DNA of 7,830 bases from assembly GCA_018399375.1 (NCBI GenBank), contig JAGYOV010000036.1, positions 1 to 7,830 on the forward strand, given 5' to 3'. Positions 1-4,253 of the stretch are shown one piece after another. A program made the translations under genes and the position numbers. Source of the stretch: Dehalococcoidia bacterium. GTDB taxonomy: Bacteria > Chloroflexota > Dehalococcoidia > GIF9 > AB-539-J10. The notes under the pieces were generated by a model, which made no database searches, was not told the DNA's origin, and was given only the letters and a program-made list of their open reading frames with translations. The first letter of the stretch is position 1; each line of letters begins with the position of its first letter.

Positions 1-285
1 CATCTGATCAAATAAGTTGCCACTACTCAACAACTCGGTTCGCCCCTTGACCTGGTAACCGGATCCTTTCTCGCGGTCCACCACCGTTACCGCTACTCTG
101 GAATTTTCTGTAAGGTTTTTAAGCGTTTTTCGATTTGTGCTCTCCGAATAAGCAAGCGTTTCATCATCTACAATATACATCGACCCCTTGGGGCCAACGT
201 TTGGATTCCCGTTTCCGCTGGCTGTGGCGACAAAAGCCAGCTGTTTTTCAAAAAGGGCTTTTACTTCATTGCTTAACCTTGCCAT
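1..285 (-). CDS. PNPOx-like FMN-binding family protein (5' part; truncated by window edge)
   Basis: The first 95 codons are read from ATG at 285 leftward; the gene continues beyond base 1. The protein begins MARLSNEVKALFEKQLAFVA and continues with T-A-S-x-x-G-x-P-N-V-x-P-K-G (residues 21-34), a region rich in beta-strand pattern, and V-K-G-R-x-E-L (79-85). This is the split-barrel fold signature of the pyridoxamine 5'-phosphate oxidase-like superfamily, in the short general flavin-binding branch rather than true PdxH. Members bind FMN (some bind F420 or heme) and their substrates are often unknown; the protein should be cytosolic. The start is set by AGGAGGAG just upstream. An in-frame ATG at 360 would add 25 residues, but AAAAGG directly abuts it and leaves no spacing, so it is unlikely. 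The family call is firm; the substrate is unknown. Confidence 0.88.
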   Translation of the reverse strand, partial: MARLSNEVKALFEKQLAFVATASGNGNPNVGPKGSMYIVDDETLAYSESTNRKTLKNLTENSRVAVTVVDREKGSGYQVKGRTELLSSGNLFDQM

Positions 286-287
286 TT

Positions 288-295
288 CTCCTCCT
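288..295 (-). promoter_or_regulatory. Ribosome binding site of the PNPOx-like gene
   Basis: On the minus strand the sequence reads AGGAGGAG two bases before the ATG, a near-perfect Shine-Dalgarno core whose AGGAGG part lies about four bases from the start. It decides the start at 285 against the in-frame upstream ATG at 360. Confidence 0.8.
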
Positions 296-340
296 TTCTT
301 TTTACTCCTTAATATCGAGAGAGGCAGCTTTATGTGGTCT

Positions 341-358
341 GGTCTCTTGATAGAGATC
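341..358 (-). repeat. Inverted repeat in the leader of the PNPOx-like gene
   Basis: GGTCTCT and AGAGATC flank a TGAT loop, giving a seven-pair stem with one G-T mismatch (G-U in RNA when read on the plus strand). It lies about 55 bases upstream of the ATG at 285. There is no T-run after it on either strand, so it is not an intrinsic terminator. It could be an operator or an mRNA leader hairpin; the sequence does not say which. Confidence 0.4.
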
Positions 359-380
359 ATCCTTTTAAGTTACGACTATT

Positions 381-524
381 CTAAAAGTATACACCTCTCA
401 AAGTATACACCGGAGCACCGAGAGTGCTGTAAGGCATTGACACATTATATTTCCCTTTCAACTCTTCAATCAATACCTTTGCACTAGCTATATTGGGCGT
501 TGTCCGTAAGTCCGAGCCCGTAAC
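381..524 (-). pseudogene. Unidentified coding-like fragment (possible C-terminal gene remnant)
   Basis: Between an in-frame TAA (525-527) and a TAG (381-383) the minus strand is open for 47 codons with protein-like composition. It contains A-S-A-K-V-L-I-E-E-L-K-G-K-Y-N-V and ends in G-A-P-V-Y-T-L-R-G-V-Y-F. There is no ATG near the 5' end of the frame. TTG codons inside could start a peptide of about 30 residues, but their spacing to purine-rich stretches is poor. I read it either as the C-terminal tail of a gene whose front has been lost or as chance. I do not recognise the family. It lies 3' of the metallophosphoesterase on the same strand and is not a fusion to it in the sequence as given, because the intervening frame is closed. 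Confidence 0.3.
384..411. repeat. 12-bp direct repeat AAAGTATACACC, two copies, 16-bp period
   Basis: AAAGTATACACC occurs at 384-395 and again at 400-411, separated by TCTC. Each copy contains the palindrome GTATAC. The copies lie about 100-125 bases upstream of the PNPOx-like start and overlap the 3' end of the coding-like fragment. The spacing of about one and a half helical turns could suit a DNA-binding protein, but a small tandem duplication is equally possible. Confidence 0.6.
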
Positions 525-538
525 TTATCCCTGCGTAT

Positions 539-1000
539 CTACTCCGAACTTGCGAGTATTCGAGCATTTATTTCATCATCGATGGTTATTAGTCCGAAAG
601 AATTTCTAGCCTGGCCGGGATTGAATAGCAGGATTTTCTGGAAGTACTGGTTGCAGGACTGGTGAGAGTGACCAAATATAATGATATCTGCTTCATTGAA
701 CTTGCCCTTCACCCTCTCGGTAATTCCCCATGGTGCACCCCACCCATGTATCAGGCCGATTTTCTTTCCATTGACTTCAAAGAGTTCTTTTTCGGGAAGC
801 ATCTCCCTTAGTTCTGACGAGTCCATATTTCCACGAACGGCTTTTACTTCCCCCAGCGCTCGCAGGTCGTCCAGGACTCGCTTCTGGGTGAAGTCTCCAG
901 CATGAACGATGAGGTCAACGTTAACCAGAGCTTTCTTGATGTTGGATGGCATTTCATCCATAGTGTTTGCATGCGTATCTGAGATTATACCGAGTTTCAA
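539..1000 (-). CDS. YfcE/MJ0936-type metallophosphoesterase
   Basis: This is a complete 153-residue protein of the calcineurin-like phosphoesterase superfamily, of usual length for the small YfcE/MJ0936 group. The metal-binding motifs are all present in order: D8-T-H10, G35-D36, G57-N58 followed by D60, H85 in L-I-H-G, and G110-H-S-H113, with the N127-P-G after them. Characterised members are Mn2+- or Ni2+-dependent phosphodiesterases of the cytoplasm; the natural substrate is generally unknown. The start is TTG at 1000. The family N-terminus (MK[LI]G[IV]ISDTH) begins exactly there, an in-frame TAG lies five codons upstream, and a run of six G's precedes it at suitable distance. It is divergent from the ygbA-like gene across 133 bp and sits on the same strand as the PNPOx-like gene, though 253 bp apart. 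The fold is sure, the substrate is not. Confidence 0.93.
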   Translation of the reverse strand: MKLGIISDTHANTMDEMPSNIKKALVNVDLIVHAGDFTQKRVLDDLRALGEVKAVRGNMDSSELREMLPEKELFEVNGKKIGLIHGWGAPWGITERVKGKFNEADIIIFGHSHQSCNQYFQKILLFNPGQARNSFGLITIDDEINARILASSE

Positions 1001-1133
1001 CTTTACCCCCCGCTACTTGTTAGCTACTTTCTATTTTAACATTTTGTGAATGCGCTCCACTGAAGCGCTTTATCATAAGCGCAAGATCCACAACGCTCTT
1101 TCTCCACGAGTTTGGTAAACTTTAGTTAACGCT
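1001..1133. promoter_or_regulatory. Divergent intergenic region between metallophosphoesterase and ygbA-like genes
   Basis: Both flanking genes start from this 133-bp stretch, so both promoters should be here. No good -35/-10 pair can be named. The ygbA-like start has no evident Shine-Dalgarno sequence. The clear structural element is the inverted repeat at 1065-1082. Confidence 0.5.
1065..1082. repeat. Inverted repeat GCGCTT-N6-AAGCGC (candidate operator)
   Basis: GCGCTT (1065-1070) and AAGCGC (1077-1082) are perfectly inverted around TATCAT. The left arm also forms the 8-bp palindrome AAGCGCTT at 1063-1070. It lies 51 bases upstream of the ygbA-like ATG and about 65 bases upstream of the phosphoesterase start, a position fit for a dimeric regulator. 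No known regulator's consensus can be assigned. Confidence 0.4.
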
Positions 1134-1472
1134 ATGAGTTCCCGAATTGAACGAGAAAAAAAGACTGTCAGGCAAATGGTCGAAATCTATTGCCGGAAGC
1201 ACCATTCTTCCAATGGCTTGTGTCCGGAATGCTCGAGTTTGCTGGAATATACATATCGGCGCTTGGATAAATGCCCATTTCAGGAAGGCAAGACTACTTG
1301 TGCTCAATGCCCGGTGCATTGTTTTGATCCCGTAATGAGAGAAAGAATCAGGGCTGTTATGCGTTACTCCGGCCCGCGCATGTTGTATCATCATCCAATA
1401 GCGACTCTACAGCACTTCCTCGATGATCGGAGAAAGAAGCCGTTTTATCCCTCCAAAGGGAAATTCAAGTAA
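1134..1472 (+). CDS. ygbA: YgbA-like cysteine-rich protein (nitrous oxide-stimulated promoter family)
   Basis: This 112-residue protein matches E. coli YgbA along its length. The shared features are R-E-K-[KR]-T near the N-terminus, R43-L-D-K-C47, the C56-x2-C59-P-V-H-C63 motif, M-R-Y-S-G-P-R-M-L (76-84), then a His-Pro and a conserved L-D-D-[RK]-R near the end. Cysteines at 20, 30, 33, 47, 56, 59 and 63 could hold a metal or Fe-S cluster; C30-P-E-C33 is a second pair. In enterobacteria ygbA belongs to the NO-sensing NsrR regulon and helps recovery from nitrosative stress; the biochemical activity is unclear. The ATG is fixed by an in-frame TAA at 1116-1118 and by the family N-terminus. There is no clear ribosome binding site. 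The QueG-like gene follows 96 bp later on the same strand. The family is confident, the role here is inferred. Confidence 0.88.
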   Translation: MSSRIEREKKTVRQMVEIYCRKHHSSNGLCPECSSLLEYTYRRLDKCPFQEGKTTCAQCPVHCFDPVMRERIRAVMRYSGPRMLYHHPIATLQHFLDDRRKKPFYPSKGKFK

Positions 1473-1568
1473 GCAAACAGATCAGGTCTCTTCTTGGCGG
1501 GCTTTTGTCGCTGCTGCTCTTCCAGAGAGGTTGTTAATCAATCCAGAGTAGGAATATTCAGGTTTTGA

Positions 1569-2816
1569 TTGAATGATCTGGTCCGGATAGATGGATACAG
1601 GTACGAGGATGATGCTAAAATTAGTCTGGAGCAAATTTTAGACGACTTATCTATTTTAATGACTGTTGCTGAGCGGATAAAGAGCATAGCTCGAGAAAAA
1701 GGTGCAACCTTGGTTGGAATTGCATCGAAGCAGAGGCTTCTGGATTCTCCTCCATCGGGTGATCCACGTTATCTGTTACCTTCAGCGCAATCAGCTATAT
1801 CTTTTGCTGTAACTATGGACGGTAAAACGGTACGGGATTTTATCAGCAAAAAGGACTGGTTATCTCACTGCGAAGAGCGCAAGTATATGGCTAGATTGCT
1901 TTATGTAGTTACCGATTGTCTGGTGAATTTCTTGAGAAGTGAAGGTTTTGATGCAGTGGGCGTGGATGGCAATAATGCTTACCGCCCGGAAAAGAGCACC
2001 AGCGATGTCACTGAAATGACTGAATTTATTCCTGATTTCTCTCATCGCTACGGTGCTGTAGCTGCTGGCATCGGGAGAATAGGATGGAGTGGTAATCTGA
2101 TTACGCGTGATTATGGAGCAATGGTGGAGTTGGGTACGGTTTTGACATCGGCTCAGTTGGAACCGGATCCTCTTCTTGAAAAGAATCCGTGTGATCGATG
2201 CAAGATTTGCGCTGCGGTGTGCCCGGTGGGAATGATCAGCAAAAAGAATGTGGTAACGGTCAGAGTTGCCGGCATTGACGAGGAGATCGCGGAAAAGAGA
2301 CCCAATTCTTGCTGTTGGATAGGATGTAGTGGTTATCATGGTCTGGAGCCGAACGGCAAATGGTCCAACTGGAGTCCATATCGGCTGCAACACCCTCTTC
2401 CGGAGAGCAAGAAAGAGTTGGATGCTCTCAATGCACGATTGATGAAGTCAGATCCGCAAATGCGTCTTGGGAATAACAGTTTTCAAGATTATAGAAAAGC
2501 CATGTTCGATTCCGATTGGTTTACAAATACTGTTTGTGGTAATTGCAGAAGCGTATGCTGGCATGAAAGGGAAGATAGGAAGAAGAACTGGCGGCTTATT
2601 ATTAATTCCGGCGTTGTCACACTTGGTTTAGATGGTGAACATGTTGTTGCTAAAGAAGAAGTTGTAGAAGTGGATACGCCATATGGAGTTAGGGTAGCCG
2701 TGCAAAAGAGCGATTATAAGGGAATAGCATGTCTGGATAAAGATCCACGGTCAATACGGGCGAGGGCTGCGATAGATCTTGAAGTGTTGTCTTCTATTTC
2801 TTGCCCACAAAACTAG
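1569..2816 (+). CDS. QueG/RdhA-superfamily double [4Fe-4S] cluster protein (epoxyqueuosine reductase-like)
   Basis: The protein has 415 residues. An N-terminal part (about 31-205) contains A-R-E-K-G-A-T-L-V-G-I-A and the core A-A-G-I-G-R-I-G-W-S-G (165-175), equivalent to the AGLGWIGK loop of QueG. A ferredoxin-like part follows: C208-x2-C211-x2-C214-x3-C218-P, then C248, C249 and C253, then C323-x2-C326-x3-C330, matching the second QueG cluster motif. QueG and reductive dehalogenases use cobalamin plus two [4Fe-4S] clusters; cobalamin here is inferred. The QueG D-x-x-P-x-x-E-R signature is altered: E152-F-I-P lies at its place. The gap between the cysteine motifs and the C-terminal 85 residues are unusually long, and no HEAT repeat or Tat signal is seen. 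It is therefore probably a cytosolic paralogue, not housekeeping QueG. Start: TTG 1569 gives the full frame; ATG 1659 (residue 31), just before the conserved region, is a real alternative. Neither has a strong ribosome binding site. Confidence 0.8.
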   Translation: MNDLVRIDGYRYEDDAKISLEQILDDLSILMTVAERIKSIAREKGATLVGIASKQRLLDSPPSGDPRYLLPSAQSAISFAVTMDGKTVRDFISKKDWLSHCEERKYMARLLYVVTDCLVNFLRSEGFDAVGVDGNNAYRPEKSTSDVTEMTEFIPDFSHRYGAVAAGIGRIGWSGNLITRDYGAMVELGTVLTSAQLEPDPLLEKNPCDRCKICAAVCPVGMISKKNVVTVRVAGIDEEIAEKRPNSCCWIGCSGYHGLEPNGKWSNWSPYRLQHPLPESKKELDALNARLMKSDPQMRLGNNSFQDYRKAMFDSDWFTNTVCGNCRSVCWHEREDRKKNWRLIINSGVVTLGLDGEHVVAKEEVVEVDTPYGVRVAVQKSDYKGIACLDKDPRSIRARAAIDLEVLSSISCPQN

Positions 2817-2868
2817 GCAAACTAGAGTCATCCCTGGTTTTGACTTTTCTACTGGTCTGGATAGAGCA

Positions 2869-3531
2869 TCACTCGTTAGTATCGCTTGTCTTCACTGCTG
2901 CAATGAGCTGAATTATGCCCTGGCAGGTGACTCTATGCCTTGTGATTTCGAAGCCAACTCTCTTGATCTCCTCGATCAGGTTGCCGTTCTTTATCATGTT
3001 ATAGGCTTCGCTGCTCTCGTCTATTTTAGCAAAAATACTGGCAATTAGCCGCCTTAGCCCCCGCATCGGTAGATTGTAGTCAATTATGTATAATGTGCCC
3101 CCGGAATTTAGCGTTCGGTGTATTTCTGCCAGCGTTTTTTGTCGCTCGTGCAGAGTCATGTGATGCAGGCCGAGGGAAATGAAACACCTGTCGAAGCAGG
3201 ATGGGCTCAATGGTAAATTTCCAACGCTCGCGGTTATAAAAGAAATGGGGCCACGTTTTGGTTTTATCCTCGCCATTGCAATTGATAGGTCATCAATATC
3301 AACTCCGACCAGTTCGCTGGCAAACTGCTTGCTATCTATTACAGTAGTTAGCTCTCCGGTGCCACAGCACAGATCCAAAATTCGCTCTCCATATTTCAAA
3401 TCAGCAAACTTCACGCATCTTTCCCTGAAAGCTGCTTCGCCGCCGCAAGGGATGTAGAACAGGTAGCTATAAATGGCAGAACAGCCTCTCTTGAGCGCCT
3501 CGAGCGTTTTACTCGGTATGTTTTGTTTCAT
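2869..3531 (-). CDS. Class I SAM-dependent methyltransferase (UbiE-like)
   Basis: The complete 220-residue protein has a Rossmann methyltransferase core. Motif I is I51-L-D-L-C-C-G-T-G-E-L; the acidic residue at the end of strand 2 is D78 in V-G-V-D-I-D. F-I-T-A-S-V-G-N-L-P-L (98-108) lies at motif II, followed by G121-L-H-H-M and A-E-I-H-R-T-L-N-S-G-G (135-145). The GLHH stretch and the sequence Y-S-Y-L-F-Y before the core are typical of UbiE/MenG-like and small-molecule C- or O-methyltransferases. The substrate cannot be told; no quinone genes are nearby. The ATG lacks a close Shine-Dalgarno; AGGA lies about 12 bases upstream. The gene converges on the QueG-like gene with a 52-bp gap. A small minus-strand ORF upstream (3660-3788) might be its transcriptional partner. 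Confidence 0.87.
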   Translation of the reverse strand: MKQNIPSKTLEALKRGCSAIYSYLFYIPCGGEAAFRERCVKFADLKYGERILDLCCGTGELTTVIDSKQFASELVGVDIDDLSIAMARIKPKRGPISFITASVGNLPLSPSCFDRCFISLGLHHMTLHERQKTLAEIHRTLNSGGTLYIIDYNLPMRGLRRLIASIFAKIDESSEAYNMIKNGNLIEEIKRVGFEITRHRVTCQGIIQLIAAVKTSDTNE

Positions 3532-3557
3532 CAGAGCAGTTTTTCCTGTACACGTTC

Positions 3558-3594
3558 GGTGGAATTACTGTATCCCCGGTTACGGGGTGGAATT
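3558..3594. repeat. 9-bp direct repeat GGTGGAATT flanking a CCCCG/CGGGG hairpin
   Basis: GGTGGAATT occurs at 3558-3566 and 3586-3594. Next to the second copy, CCCCG (3574-3578) and CGGGG (3583-3587) form a five-pair stem around GTTA. The element lies 27-63 bases upstream of the methyltransferase start and so falls in its likely leader or promoter. There is no T-run, so it is not a terminator. Its function is unknown. Confidence 0.4.
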
Positions 3595-3659
3595 GAATTC
3601 AAGTGAAGGCTTTTTTGTTAGGGTAGTGGCTCCCATGATATAGAAGATGCACCAATGCA

Positions 3660-3788
3660 TTATCGACGTGGTTTAAGTAATAAGCTTGTGAGAAATAAGT
3701 CAAATTGTTCCAAGCCTGTTATATCTTTACTCAGTTCCTCGTTATTATTGGAGGAATAAATCCATTTAATTTTGTCTTCAGCCTTCAT
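3660..3788 (-). CDS. Possible 42-residue small protein, unidentified
   Basis: An ATG at 3788 opens a 42-codon frame that begins MKAEDKIKWIYSSNNNEELS and ends in L-L-L-K-P-R-R before TAA. GGAGAAGAG lies four bases upstream, a good ribosome binding site. The composition is protein-like: charged, probably helical, with no signal peptide or membrane segment. The neighbouring frame of the same strand is open for 39 codons from 3718 to a TGA at 3599-3601 and reads as a natural-looking continuation (Y-Y-L-N-H-V-D-N-A-L-V-H-L-L-Y-H-G). This could therefore be a longer protein with a one-base frameshift, or a decayed gene. It lies 128 bases upstream of the methyltransferase on the same strand. I do not recognise it. 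Confidence 0.3.
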   Translation of the reverse strand: MKAEDKIKWIYSSNNNEELSKDITGLEQFDLFLTSLLLKPRR

Positions 3789-3810
3789 GTAACTCTTCTC
3801 CGTACCTGAC

Positions 3811-3836
3811 AAAGCGCTTTAAGCAGCGTTAAGCAG
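3811..3836. repeat. Palindrome AAAGCGCTTT and 10-bp-period TTAAGCAG repeat
   Basis: AAAGCGCTTT (3811-3820) is a perfect 10-bp palindrome. Its right end runs into TTAAGCAG at 3819-3826, repeated at 3829-3836 with a ten-base period, one helical turn. It lies just upstream of the small ORF that starts at 3788 on the minus strand. The AAGCGCTT core is also present at 1063-1070 upstream of the ygbA-like gene. It could be an operator, but this is not shown. Confidence 0.4.
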
Positions 3837-3899
3837 GGCTGTTTTGTTCAAAACCCGTTCAGCTTATCATCTTTCAGAAGGAAGTTACAATATTCCTGG

Positions 3900-4253
3900 C
3901 TATTCGTAAGAAGCACAACAAGTTACACTGGCTTTAATGTAAGACAGAATTGGAGCTATTTCTTTTTCCATTTCAGAATAGATCGGTAACAGATTTTGAA
4001 AGCTGCGGGTTTTGCCATTGGAGTATCTTAATGTTCCTGTGGCTAGCTCAACTTTTGAGCGCAATTCCTGCCGTTGTTAGTGATAATCCCTTGCCCGTAG
4101 AGTTGTCATGGAGTATATTGTGAGAAGTTTGTTGGAATGCCCAACGCGGTTTACTGCTATGATTGTCCGTAGCGTTGAACTGTTGGAGTATGTTTTGATA
4201 ACCAGCCTACACAGTATTATGCAAGGAGGAAGAGAAAATGAGCGAGACGCAGG
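3900..4253 (-). pseudogene. Possible decayed reading frame, interrupted by one TAA
   Basis: One minus-strand frame is open for 58 codons (4253-4080), has a TAA at 4077-4079, and is open for 58 more (4076-3903) to a TAG. The second half reads like protein: L-A-T-G-T-L-R-Y-S-N-G-K-T-R-S-F, then L-L-P-I-Y-S-E-M-E-K-E-I-A-P-I-L. An ATG lies ten codons before the TAA, without a ribosome binding site. At its 5' end it overlaps the start of the Mo enzyme gene on the other strand. A roughly 60-codon open frame also runs on the plus strand here, so chance is a serious alternative. No family is recognised. Confidence 0.2.
4223..4230 (+). promoter_or_regulatory. Ribosome binding site of the Mo/W enzyme gene
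   Basis: AAGGAGGA lies seven bases before the ATG at 4238, a near-perfect Shine-Dalgarno at ideal spacing. It supports this start and suggests strong translation. Confidence 0.9.

Larger units (their letters stand above)
286..538. other. Spacer between the PNPOx-like and metallophosphoesterase genes
   Basis: These 253 bases hold no complete gene I can support. On the minus strand they contain a coding-like fragment (381-524), a 12-bp tandem repeat (384-411), two small hairpins (341-358 and 414-428) and the ribosome binding site of the PNPOx-like gene. The promoter of that gene should lie here, but no convincing -35/-10 pair is visible. Confidence 0.6.
3532..4237. other. 706-bp region without a secure gene
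   Basis: I see no long coding frame here. On the minus strand there is a 42-codon ORF with a good ribosome binding site, overlapped by a second frame that extends it, and a 116-codon stretch in one frame broken by a single TAA. The plus strand also has an open frame of about 60 codons (roughly 3930-4120), which weakens any claim for the minus-strand frame. Also present are a 9-bp direct repeat, a small hairpin, a 10-bp palindrome and a short tandem repeat. A weak promoter-like pair for the next gene, TTGAAC (4175-4180) and GATAAC (4197-4202), has 16-bp spacing. Confidence 0.6.

Noticed and set aside
414..428. AGCAC-N5-GTGCT hairpin as terminator of the phosphoesterase transcript
   Set aside because: The stem is only five pairs and is not followed by T's in the minus-strand direction.
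188..487. 99-codon open frame on the plus strand
   Set aside because: It overlaps the PNPOx-like gene and the minus-strand coding-like fragment in antisense and has no family signature.
1044..1061. CRP/FNR/HcpR-like site (TTGTGA-N6-TCCACT) upstream of the ygbA-like gene
   Set aside because: Only the left half matches; the right half agrees poorly with the inverted consensus.
1860..2393. 177-codon open frame on the minus strand
   Set aside because: Antisense shadow of the QueG-like gene; rich in Ser, Thr, His and Ile, with no ribosome binding site or family signature.
1569..2816. Calling this protein a true reductive dehalogenase or true QueG
   Set aside because: It has no Tat signal and no RdhB anchor gene, and the QueG catalytic Asp motif and usual cysteine spacing are not kept.
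2817..2868. Bidirectional terminator between the convergent genes
   Set aside because: No stem with adjoining T-run is visible on either strand in the 52-bp gap.
3599..3718. Resemblance of the second-frame peptide to HEPN-type helices
   Set aside because: The similarity is limited to a loose pattern of small and hydrophobic residues, with no R-x4-6-H motif.
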